64,000 nucleotides of DNA from JANLUX01 sp031409815 (GTDB lineage: Bacteria > Bacteroidota > Bacteroidia > AKYH767-A > OLB10): the NCBI GenBank assembly GCA_031409815.1, contig JANNXV010000011.1:16005-80004 (forward strand), written 5' to 3'. A model generated the notes under the pieces. The model made no database searches and was not told the origin of the DNA. It saw only the letters and a program-made list of their open reading frames with translations. Shown one piece after another: positions 36,208 to 43,715 of this stretch (position 1 is its first letter; each line of letters starts with the position of its first letter). The translations under genes and the position numbers were made by a program.

Positions 36208-36379
36208 TCACATCTAATGTAACCGATGAGCGCAGGTAGTTTATTTGTTAAAGCAAATAACTAATCAAAATTTTATTTTTAAAAAGATGAATAGAGTTAT
36301 TTTTTTGCAAAACAAATTTTATTGCTAACTGAAAGCAGTAACTAAAAATTTCACAGTAGATTCGCTGACTCTCTTACTT

Positions 36380-38245
36380 ATGAAAAAATATTTAGCACTC
36401 TTGCTTGTGATGGTTGTTGGTTGCAACCAATCTGCAAAAAAAAATTCTGAAAACACAGAAAACATAACCGTTAATGATGAGCACTCGTTTGCGAAACCGA
36501 ATGAGGCTGTTGTCAAACATCTTGATCTCAATTTAAAAGTTGATTTTGAAAAAAAGCAGCTCGCAGGTAAAGCCACACTCACTATTGAAAATATTGCAAA
36601 AGGAAACAACTTACATCTGGATACACGTGACCTGAATATTATTGCGATCACTTTGGATGAGAATAGTATTACCACCTTTGAGATGAAACCTGCTGTTGCT
36701 ATTCTTGGTCAGGAATTAATTGTGGCCATTAAACCGGAAACCCAAAAAGTAAATATTGAATACACTACATCTGCCGAAGGTGGTGCAGTGCAGTGGTTGA
36801 GTCCTGCACAAACTGCCGGAGGCAAGCAACCTTTTTTATTTACACATAGCGAAGCCATACTGGCACGTACTTGGATTCCTTTACAGGACAGTCCGGGAAT
36901 AAGATTTACCTACGATGCAACCATCCAATGCCCACCCAATTTAATGGCAGTGATGAGCGCTGAAAACGATACGCTACTGCATTCAGATGGTGTCTATCAT
37001 TTTCATATGCCACAGCCTATCCCATCTTACCTGATGGCATTGGCAGTAGGCGATTTAAAATTTCACTCGTATGATAATCGCAGTGGTGTTTTTGCCGAAC
37101 CGGTAACATTGCCAAAAGCTGCCAACGAATTAGTTGATATACCGCGCATGATTGCAGCAGCCGAAGAATTGTATGGCCCTTATGCCTGGGGCCGTTATGA
37201 TGTGTTGATATTGCCTCCAAGTTTTCCTTTTGGGGGAATGGAAAACCCACGGCTCACTTTTGCAACTCCTACTATTCTGGCTGGCGATCGTTCATTAGTT
37301 GCATTGATAGCGCATGAATTAGCACATAGCTGGAGCGGCAACTTAGTTACCAATGCAACCTGGAACGATTTCTGGCTCAATGAAGGCTTTACCGTGTATT
37401 TTGAAACACGCATTATGGAAAAATTATTTGGTAAAGACTATGCAGATATGTTAACCGTTCTGGGGAAAGGCGATCTTGATGGTACCATCGCGGATTTAGG
37501 AGATAAAAATCCTGACACACATCTTTATCTCAACCTTAAAGGACGTGATCCGGATGAGGGCGTGAGTGATATTGCGTATGAGAAAGGAAGATTCTTTCTA
37601 ACCAGTATAGAACAAACGGTGGGTCGTGATAAATGGGATTTGTTCTTAAAAAAATATTTTACCGAAAATGCTTTTCACAGCATGACCACTGAAATGTTTC
37701 TGGCATATCTTGATAAAGAACTTATCAAAAGTGACACCGCACTCAAAAACAATTTGCACATACAAGAATGGGTGTATAGTCCTGGATTGCCTGCTAATTT
37801 TCCAATTGTAACTTCTGCTGAATTAGATAAGGCAAAAGCAGCTGCTAATGATTTTATGAAAGGAACATCGCCAGCAAAAATCAATACTCAAGGTTGGACC
37901 ACACACCACTGGTTGCAGTTTTTACGTGCCATGCCCAACGAACTTACAACTGAGCAAATGAAATCTTTGGATGCACAATTTCAATTTACCGAAAGTGGTA
38001 ATTCAGAAATTCTTTGCGACTGGTTGCGGCATTGTATCAGCAGCAATTATTCAGCAGCGGATTTAACCCTCGATCAATTTTTGATGAATGTAGGAAGACG
38101 CAAATTTTTACGACCGCTCTATGGCGATCTAATAAAAACTCCATCTGGCAAAGAAAAGGCAAAAGCAATTTATGCCAGGGCAAGGCCGGGCTATCATTCA
38201 ATTGCTACCACAACTTTGGATGAGATGCTGGGGGTGCCACAGTAA
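36380..38245 (+). CDS. M1 family aminopeptidase lipoprotein (leukotriene A4 hydrolase-like)
   Basis: A 621-residue zinc aminopeptidase. Lipoprotein signal ending VVGC at residue about 15. Beta-sandwich N-domain, then the exopeptidase signature GGMENPRLTF and the zinc site HELAHSW...WLNEGFTVYFE (His, His and Glu ligands, about residues 312-335). A catalytic Tyr lies in DIAYEKGRFF (about 397). The C-terminal helical domain (LHIQEWVYSPGLP) completes the LTA4 hydrolase layout. Anchored at the outer side of a membrane, it trims N-terminal residues from peptides. A diverged copy of its last 14 codons lies at 38985-39032, beyond a transposase. Confidence 0.93.
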   Translation: MKKYLALLLVMVVGCNQSAKKNSENTENITVNDEHSFAKPNEAVVKHLDLNLKVDFEKKQLAGKATLTIENIAKGNNLHLDTRDLNIIAITLDENSITTFEMKPAVAILGQELIVAIKPETQKVNIEYTTSAEGGAVQWLSPAQTAGGKQPFLFTHSEAILARTWIPLQDSPGIRFTYDATIQCPPNLMAVMSAENDTLLHSDGVYHFHMPQPIPSYLMALAVGDLKFHSYDNRSGVFAEPVTLPKAANELVDIPRMIAAAEELYGPYAWGRYDVLILPPSFPFGGMENPRLTFATPTILAGDRSLVALIAHELAHSWSGNLVTNATWNDFWLNEGFTVYFETRIMEKLFGKDYADMLTVLGKGDLDGTIADLGDKNPDTHLYLNLKGRDPDEGVSDIAYEKGRFFLTSIEQTVGRDKWDLFLKKYFTENAFHSMTTEMFLAYLDKELIKSDTALKNNLHIQEWVYSPGLPANFPIVTSAELDKAKAAANDFMKGTSPAKINTQGWTTHHWLQFLRAMPNELTTEQMKSLDAQFQFTESGNSEILCDWLRHCISSNYSAADLTLDQFLMNVGRRKFLRPLYGDLIKTPSGKEKAKAIYARARPGYHSIATTTLDEMLGVPQ

Positions 38246-38256
38246 GTTAATCACAC

Positions 38257-38271
38257 AAACCTCCGAGGTTT
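38257..38271. repeat. AAACCTCCGAGGTTT palindrome, left side of the RAYT region
   Basis: A 15-base palindrome (7-bp arms, one central base) 12 bases after the M1 peptidase stop codon. The same motif occurs at 38532-38565 and in variant form at 38950-38982, around and inside the transposase gene. Confidence 0.8.
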
Positions 38272-38314
38272 AATTAGCGAATTAACAAGTGAAAAATAAA
38301 ACAAACTTCAACCA

Positions 38315-38941
38315 ATGTCTCAGGCATTACCTCCTTTAGAACCCGATTGTTATTATCACATTTATAATCATGCAAACGGCAGCGATGCATTGTTTAGAAG
38401 CGATGAAAATTATTATTACTTCCTTGAGAAATATATTCAGCATATTGATCCTTTTGTAAACACTTTTGCTTATTGCATGATGCCAAATCATTTTCATTTC
38501 TTTATTCAGGTTAAGGAAGATCAGTCGCAGCAAACCTCCGAGGTTTCTAAAAACCTCGGAGGTTTAAACAATGAAGAAGCATCCAAAGAAATAGATTTAT
38601 CGAAACGTTTATCAAATTTATTTAATGCTTATACAAAGGCATAAAACAAAAAATTTGATCGAAGGGGAAGTTTATTTAATCATCGTTTCAAAAGAAAAAG
38701 AGTTGAAACAAACGACTACTTCATTCAACTTATTAAGTACATTCATTTAAACCCAGTGCATCATGGTTTTGTAAAACATCCAGCGGATTGGAAATTCTCT
38801 TCCTATCATTCGTTTTTAGACAAGAGAAAAACAAAGATTAATCGAAGTGAGGTTTTAATGTGGTTTGATGGAGCAGACAATTTCAGGTATGCGCATCAGT
38901 TACCTCTGAGTGATAAGTTTATTTTAGAGATGGATATTTAA
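38315..38941 (+). pseudogene. REP-associated tyrosine transposase (RAYT, Y1_Tnp), broken by a stop codon
   Basis: An IS200-like Y1 transposase: CYYHIYNHANGSDALF, then the HUH metal site MPNHFHFFIQV (about residues 52-62), then LSKRLSNLFNAYTKA. An in-frame TAA at 38642-38644 interrupts it at YTKA|NKKFDRRGSLFNHRF; the same frame continues to 38941 with IQLIKYIHLNPVHHG and WKFSSYHSFL, the usual C-terminal part. The stop replaces what is normally a phenylalanine-like codon, so this is a point nonsense mutation rather than two genes. The gene contains a palindrome pair at 38532-38565 translated as QTSEVSKNLGGL, between the HUH and C-terminal parts. Confidence 0.88.
38532..38565. repeat. Palindrome pair inside the RAYT coding region
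   Basis: AAACCTCCGAGGTTT (38532-38546), CTAA, AAACCTCGGAGGTTT (38551-38565): each unit is a palindrome, and the two units are inverted copies. It lies in frame within the transposase between conserved parts. Confidence 0.8.
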
Positions 38942-38949
38942 CCGAAAAT

Positions 38950-38982
38950 AAACCTCCTAGGTTTTTAAAACCTAGGAGGTTT
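38950..38982. repeat. 33-base perfect inverted repeat at the right side of the RAYT gene
   Basis: Begins AAACCTCCTAGGTTTT and ends ACCTAGGAGGTTT, 8 bases after the RAYT stop and directly before the peptidase-tail remnant at 38985. The central CCTAGG differs from the CCGAGG of the left palindrome. Confidence 0.85.
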
Positions 38983-38984
38983 AT

Positions 38985-39032
38985 ACTGTAGCAACAGAAA
39001 CGTTTGATGAGATGCTGGGGGTGCCACAGTAA
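38985..39032 (+). pseudogene. Remnant of an M1 peptidase gene 3' end
   Basis: Reads TVATETFDEMLGVPQ and TAA, against IATTTLDEMLGVPQ at the end of the intact peptidase gene (stop at 38245). The last 27 bases are identical; the preceding codons differ mostly at third positions or conservatively. No more peptidase sequence is present; it starts right after the palindrome at 38950-38982. Confidence 0.85.
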
Positions 39033-39227
39033 TTTTACTAAAGAAAAAAGTTTTTGGAAGAGGCGAGTGTGTAGGTGAGTTTTGTTGTGGATTTGGTGGA
39101 GGGTTAGCGAAGTGCTTCTAAAAAGGAGAAACTGCGAATACTGAAATAACAAACAATGCTTTCTTTAGAGTGGTTGTTGCACAATCCCGTACATTCGTAC
39201 AATATCTTATCTGATCCCAACAACAAT

Positions 39228-40601
39228 ATGAAAAGAGTTTATATCACTTTAATCTCAATACTTTTTATAAATACAATGCGGGCGCAAAACCAGGCCAACA
39301 ACTGGTATTTTGGATATAATGCAGGCATAAACTTTAGCGCCAACCCACCTATGGCCATAAACGGTGGAATGCTTACTACTGGCGAAGGATGCACCACCAT
39401 GAGCGATGCCAGCGGCAACCTGTTGTTTTATTCTGATGGCGTAAATGTATGGGATCGCACGCATTCTATAATGCCAAACGGAACGGGTTTGTTTGGCCAT
39501 GGATCATCAACACAATCGGCCTTAGCGGTACCTATGCCGGGCAGCACCACACTTTATTATCTTTTTACTGTACCTGCATTGCAAGACACTAACCCAATGG
39601 CTTATTCTATTGTGGATATGGCACTGCACAGTGGTTTTGGCGATATCACCCTTAAGAACAACACACTGCTCAACAGCTCAACCGAAAAACTAACAGCTGT
39701 GTACCACAGTAATGGAACAGATATTTGGATTATAGTGCATGGTTACCCGAACAATTATTTTTATGCTTACCTGCTCACCGCATCTGGCTTAAACATCACA
39801 CCTGTTGCATCCTTAGTAGGCAGCGGAATACTTTCTAGCAATAGTAAAGCTGGATATTTAAAAGCATCTTCATGCGGCAACAAGCTGGCTATGGCCAACG
39901 TTGGGTCGTTTACTGGGTCAACCTTTGAGCTGTTCGATTTCGACAATACCGCTGGCACCGTTTCCAACGCGATAATTCTGGGTACATGGATAGGTCCCAA
40001 GGCTTATGGATGCGAGTTTTCACCCGATAATACAAAACTGTATGCTTCATTTTGGGCTCCAGTCTGTGTAGTACAATTCGATTTAATGGCGGGTTCAACA
40101 GCAGCCATCGCTGCATCCATGGACACAGCTGGTATTCCGTCTGCTGTTCAAATCGGAGCCCTGCAAACCGGCCCTGACGGAAGAATTTATATTGCGAAAA
40201 AAGGCGATACGCATCTCGCTGCAATTATGAACCCCAACCAGCCAGCAGCATCCTGTGGATTCATAGATAATTATTTGACGCTAAGCGCCACTTGCTATTG
40301 GGGGCTACCCAATTTCATTTCTTCTTATTTCTGCAATATACGTTCGAGCGTTAACGAGGCACAGCAGCACGAGGCCGTTACCCTCTCTCCCAATCCCACC
40401 ACTTCCTCCTGCACCATCACGTCATCATCTTTCACTAACTCTACCCTCACTCTTTACGATATAACTGGCAGAACATTATTGCAACAACCTTTCAATTCTA
40501 CAGCAGAATTAAATTTAAGTGCGTTCACACCAAGCATTTATATTATCGAACTAAAAGATAAACAAGGGCACAGCGCAAAAGCAAAAGTGGTGAATGAATA
40601 A
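39228..40601 (+). CDS. Secreted beta-propeller-like protein with T9SS sorting domain
   Basis: A 457-residue exported protein and a paralogue of the protein at 14928-16436. The ATG at 39228 is chosen because a signal peptide follows (VYITLISILFINTMRAQ); an in-frame ATG at 39156 would add 24 non-signal residues. Seen: NNWYFGYNAGINFSANPP, SDASGNLLFYSDGVNVWD, TQSALAVPMPGSTTLYYLFT, WD-like strands FSPDNTKLYASFW, and GPDGRIYIAKKGD. The C-terminal ~75 residues (AVTLSPNPTTSSCTITSS...TPSIYIIEL) are a type A sorting domain. It lies between the peptidase-tail remnant and a large hairpin. Function unknown. Confidence 0.87.
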   Translation: MKRVYITLISILFINTMRAQNQANNWYFGYNAGINFSANPPMAINGGMLTTGEGCTTMSDASGNLLFYSDGVNVWDRTHSIMPNGTGLFGHGSSTQSALAVPMPGSTTLYYLFTVPALQDTNPMAYSIVDMALHSGFGDITLKNNTLLNSSTEKLTAVYHSNGTDIWIIVHGYPNNYFYAYLLTASGLNITPVASLVGSGILSSNSKAGYLKASSCGNKLAMANVGSFTGSTFELFDFDNTAGTVSNAIILGTWIGPKAYGCEFSPDNTKLYASFWAPVCVVQFDLMAGSTAAIAASMDTAGIPSAVQIGALQTGPDGRIYIAKKGDTHLAAIMNPNQPAASCGFIDNYLTLSATCYWGLPNFISSYFCNIRSSVNEAQQHEAVTLSPNPTTSSCTITSSSFTNSTLTLYDITGRTLLQQPFNSTAELNLSAFTPSIYIIELKDKQGHSAKAKVVNE

Positions 40602-40602
40602 T

Positions 40603-40666
40603 CGTCATTGCGAGGAACGAAGCAATATTTCCATAGCAAGAGATTGCTTCGTTCCTCGCAATGACG
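40603..40666. repeat. Perfect 24-bp-arm hairpin between convergent genes
   Basis: Arms 40603-40626 and 40643-40666, starting CGTCATTGCGAGGAACGAAG, with a 16-base loop. It occupies nearly the whole gap between the T9SS gene and the L,D-transpeptidase stop and so is placed as a bidirectional terminator. The arm sequence is a kind of palindrome I have the impression recurs in many unrelated genomes; a database search would settle that. Confidence 0.9.
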
Positions 40667-40667
40667 T

Positions 40668-41576
40668 TCAAATAGTTTGTTTAGCAGCAACAACCGAATC
40701 GCGCTTTAACTTCCGCTCTTCAATTACCTGAAGAAATGGCGCCAGCTCTTTATTCAACTCTTCCACGGAGTGATGAGTGGCTGTATTATTTTCAGGCAAC
40801 TGCAACCACGGCTTTCGTTTGCCATACGGATAGGCTCCAAAAATAATTACAGGAGTTCCGTAAGCAGCAATGTTATGGTCGTCAATTAAAATCCATTGAT
40901 CAGCCCAGTCATAAAACCAATGCGCATCCTCATCATACAAACGCATGCATGCATGCGATGCCGGAAAACCCGGCAAGTCGTATTGATGCAGCGAAACACC
41001 ACGTGCATTATCCAGATTAAAATACCAACTCAATTTCCAGTCAGGATTATCGGTGCTTACCGTTTTTTTTGCTTTCCAATTGGTAAAATATAAACCGGTT
41101 GGAGTAGGCGTTGCTCGTTTGCCCATACTGGTGGGTCCCCAACGAACAAGGTTTCCATTTTGATAAGCCGCAAACATTTGTGAGTAGTAAGAAAATAAAA
41201 TCAGTTTAGGAATATCGGCAATTACCGGAAGGCTTAAAGGATATGGAGCATAACGAGTAGTGTCAATCAAAAAAGTATCAGGTACAACCAATGTGTCGGC
41301 CTTCCATACGTGTTCAAAATCAATTCGGTTTAATGCCAGAATTAAATGTAGTTTTTTATCAGTAAACAGCGTATGAAGTTGAGTAATCAGCAGGCTGTCG
41401 AGGGGTAAATAATGATAAGTGAGGGGTAGCACTTCGACTGGTTTAGTGATTGGTTTTTCCAATACTACTTTCACTGCCGGACTATTTTTTTTCTCTTTTG
41501 GTTTCGTTTGATTGCAGGAAATTTGAACCCCGATAAAAACCAAAAAAATAAAATGGAAAAATTTGTTGGTGAACAT
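40668..41576 (-). CDS. L,D-transpeptidase (YkuD) family lipoprotein
   Basis: A 302-residue peptidoglycan cross-linking or anchoring enzyme. Lipoprotein signal ends at QISC (residue about 21). Catalytic YkuD domain about 120-260: MGKRATPTPTGLYFTNWK, LHQYDLPGFPASHACMRLYDEDAHW, where the Cys in SHACMRL is the nucleophile (the usual motif is SHGC.R/N, so Ala replaces Gly), and WADQWILID. The enzyme forms 3-3 crosslinks or attaches proteins to peptidoglycan. It stands alone, convergent with the T9SS gene. Confidence 0.88.
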   Translation of the reverse strand: MFTNKFFHFIFLVFIGVQISCNQTKPKEKKNSPAVKVVLEKPITKPVEVLPLTYHYLPLDSLLITQLHTLFTDKKLHLILALNRIDFEHVWKADTLVVPDTFLIDTTRYAPYPLSLPVIADIPKLILFSYYSQMFAAYQNGNLVRWGPTSMGKRATPTPTGLYFTNWKAKKTVSTDNPDWKLSWYFNLDNARGVSLHQYDLPGFPASHACMRLYDEDAHWFYDWADQWILIDDHNIAAYGTPVIIFGAYPYGKRKPWLQLPENNTATHHSVEELNKELAPFLQVIEERKLKRDSVVAAKQTI

Positions 41577-41646
41577 TAAAAATTTAACACCACAAACCTA
41601 ACTAAAACAATAAAGCCGCGTTTCAATCGTATCTTTACTTTATCAA

Positions 41647-42237
41647 ATGATTAAACAATTTTTAATCTTCTTATTGGTTTGCTCAAGTGGTGTGAAGGCG
41701 CAAACAAATATTGTGGGTTCTTTTAAAGGAAATCAGCTCGATCAAACGGTCTATTTAGCGTTCACCATTATTGCCGGACAAACCTGTAGTGGTATCAATA
41801 TCGAACGAAGTACCGACTCATTAAATTTCTTTACGATAGGAGATATTGCTGGAGTCTGCGGAAGCATTTCATCACCTGTTGATTATAATTATACCGACTC
41901 GTTTCCAATTAATAATGCCAATAATTATTACCGGTTAGCTCCAGGAAATTCAGATTGGTCGGAGGTTATTAAAGTATTTTTTAAGGCCAAAAGCAAAAGC
42001 GCATTTGTGGTAAGCCCTAATCCTTTTCTAAGCACAGCGAGTATAAATTTTCAAAACCCTGGCCGGAAAACTGTGCAATGGGTGTTGTATGATATTAATG
42101 GAAAGCACACAGCCGCTGGAGTAGTTAAAGATGATTCATTTATTTTGTCGCGCAACAACCTGTATTCAGGAATGTATTTTTTACATCTCACCATCGACAA
42201 TCAGGATTTTCAAAAAGTAAAACTGATTATTGAATAA
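41647..42237 (+). CDS. Small secreted protein with T9SS sorting domain
   Basis: A 196-residue exported protein: signal peptide 1-18 (FLIFLLVCSSGVKAQ), a short beta-rich module of about 95 residues (GQTCSGINIERSTDSLNFFTIGDIAGVC, two or three cysteines) and a type A sorting domain (FVVSPNPFLSTASINFQNPG...YSGMYFLHLTI). The small module resembles the FN3-like 'SDDG' repeats seen before sorting domains. No activity can be read from it. Confidence 0.82.
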   Translation: MIKQFLIFLLVCSSGVKAQTNIVGSFKGNQLDQTVYLAFTIIAGQTCSGINIERSTDSLNFFTIGDIAGVCGSISSPVDYNYTDSFPINNANNYYRLAPGNSDWSEVIKVFFKAKSKSAFVVSPNPFLSTASINFQNPGRKTVQWVLYDINGKHTAAGVVKDDSFILSRNNLYSGMYFLHLTIDNQDFQKVKLIIE

Positions 42238-42280
42238 GCCATTTTGCTTTGCCGCTTAATTACCTCATTACTTAATCACT

Positions 42281-42288
42281 TATTTTTG
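42281..42288 (+). promoter_or_regulatory. -7 box of the acyl-CoA dehydrogenase gene (TATTTTTG)
   Basis: Exact TAnnTTTG match 36 bases before the ATG at 42325; the core TTATTTTTGCC is identical to that before tRNA-Arg (8548-8558). Confidence 0.5.
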
Positions 42289-42324
42289 CCCTCCTTAAAA
42301 TAAAGCATTCTTAAATTATAAACA

Positions 42325-43503
42325 ATGGCACAAGACCGTTTTCAGGCACCCGATTATTACCAAATTGACGATTTACTTACCGAAGAACACAAACTCATTC
42401 GCAATTCAGTGCGTGAGTGGGTAAAAAAGGAAGTGTCGCCTATTATCGAAGATTATGCACAACGTGCAGAGTTTCCTAAACATTTGATAAAGGGATTAGC
42501 AGAGATTGGAGCTTTCGGACCTTACATTCCGGTTGAATATGGTGGTGGAGGATTGGATCAGATCAGTTATGGTTTGATCATGCAGGAAATTGAACGTGGC
42601 GATTCCGGAATTCGTTCTACGGCTTCGGTGCAAAGTTCATTGGTTATGTATCCTATCTACACTTATGGCAGCGAAGCACAACGTAAAAAATATTTACCCA
42701 AACTTGCCACTGGAGAATATCTTGGTTGCTTTGGTTTAACAGAACCTGATGCCGGAAGCAATCCAAGTGGAATGCTTACCAATTTTAAAGATGCCGGAGA
42801 TCATGTTATCCTGAACGGAAGCAAGATGTGGATTAGTAATGCCCCATTTGCACAAATTGCAGTGGTTTGGGCTAAGGATGAGGCTGGTGATATAAGAGGT
42901 TTGGTTGTTGAACGTGGAATGGAAGGTTTTTCTACCCCTGAAACGCATGGTAAATGGAGTTTACGTGCAAGTGCAACAGGCGAGTTGGTTTTTGATAATG
43001 TTAAAGTACCCAAAGAAAATATTTTCCCAAATGTGAAAGGATTAAAAGGCCCGCTAGGTTGTTTGAATTCAGCTCGCTTTGGTATTGCTTGGGGCGCAAT
43101 TGGAGCAGCAATGGATTGTTACGATTCTGCTTTAAGATATTCTAAGGAACGCAAACAATTCGGCAGACCTATTGGAGGATTTCAGTTGCAACAAAAGAAA
43201 TTAGCGGAGATGATTACAGAAATCACCAAAGCACAATTGCTGGCTTGGAGATTGGGTGTTTTGAAGAATGAGAACCGTGCGACACCGGCACAAATCTCTA
43301 TGGCTAAACGCAACAATGTTAACATGGCTTTACAAATTACCCATGCAGCACGTCAAATACATGGAGGTATGGGCATCACAGGCGAGTATCCAATTATGCG
43401 CCACATGATGAATTTAGAAAGTGTTATAACTTATGAGGGAACCCATGATATTCATTTATTGATAACGGGAATGGATATTACAGGAGAGAACGCGTTTACA
43501 TAA
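42325..43503 (+). CDS. Acyl-CoA dehydrogenase, glutaryl-CoA dehydrogenase-like
   Basis: A 392-residue FAD flavoprotein. Signatures: GCFGLTEPDAGSNPSGM and WISNAPFAQIAVVWA in the flavin domain, RKQFGRPIGGFQLQQKKLAEM, and the C-terminal ESVITYEGTHDIHLLITGMDITG with the catalytic Glu in TYEGTHDIH (about residue 373). The N-terminus DYYQIDDLLTEEHKLIRNSVREWV and the conserved TYEGTHDIHLL favour glutaryl-CoA dehydrogenase (lysine and tryptophan breakdown, glutaryl-CoA to crotonyl-CoA). It is the only gene of its unit, with a clear promoter. Confidence 0.92.
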   Translation: MAQDRFQAPDYYQIDDLLTEEHKLIRNSVREWVKKEVSPIIEDYAQRAEFPKHLIKGLAEIGAFGPYIPVEYGGGGLDQISYGLIMQEIERGDSGIRSTASVQSSLVMYPIYTYGSEAQRKKYLPKLATGEYLGCFGLTEPDAGSNPSGMLTNFKDAGDHVILNGSKMWISNAPFAQIAVVWAKDEAGDIRGLVVERGMEGFSTPETHGKWSLRASATGELVFDNVKVPKENIFPNVKGLKGPLGCLNSARFGIAWGAIGAAMDCYDSALRYSKERKQFGRPIGGFQLQQKKLAEMITEITKAQLLAWRLGVLKNENRATPAQISMAKRNNVNMALQITHAARQIHGGMGITGEYPIMRHMMNLESVITYEGTHDIHLLITGMDITGENAFT

Positions 43504-43591
43504 ATATTTTATAAGAACTGAAACTTTACACTCATATAGAAAGTACAACACAACAAATGCAAACGAAGTTCATTCTTTAACAGGAATTATT

Positions 43592-43599
43592 TATGTTTG
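43592..43599 (+). promoter_or_regulatory. -7 box of tRNA-Cys (TATGTTTG)
   Basis: TAnnTTTG match 12 bases before tRNA-Cys, the same spacing as at tRNA-Arg. Confidence 0.55.
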
Positions 43600-43611
43600 C
43601 AGTAAAATAAT

Positions 43612-43682
43612 GGTCGTGTGGCCGAGCGGTTAGGCAGAGGTCTGCAAAACCTCCTACAGCGGTTCAAATCCGCTCGCGACCT
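43612..43682 (+). tRNA. tRNA-Cys (anticodon GCA)
   Basis: Cloverleaf by eye: acceptor GGTCGTG / CGCGACC, D-loop with GAGCGGTTAGGC, anticodon GCA in loop CTGCAAA, T-arm AGCGG TTCAAAT CCGCT, discriminator T. No CCA is encoded. It is followed by a terminator. Confidence 0.95.
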
Positions 43683-43683
43683 C

Positions 43684-43715
43684 AAAGAGTGCTTCAGCAA
43701 TGGAGCACTCTTTTT
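43684..43715. terminator. Bidirectional hairpin terminator between tRNA-Cys and recJ
   Basis: AAAGAGTGCT... / ...AGCACTCTTT with loop tcagcaatgg, followed by a T-run, ending just inside the stop codon of recJ on the other strand. Confidence 0.8.

Noticed and set aside
38756..38941. A separate 61-residue gene after the RAYT stop codon
   Set aside because: It is in the same frame as the first part and encodes the normal RAYT C-terminal region, so it is the tail of one broken gene.
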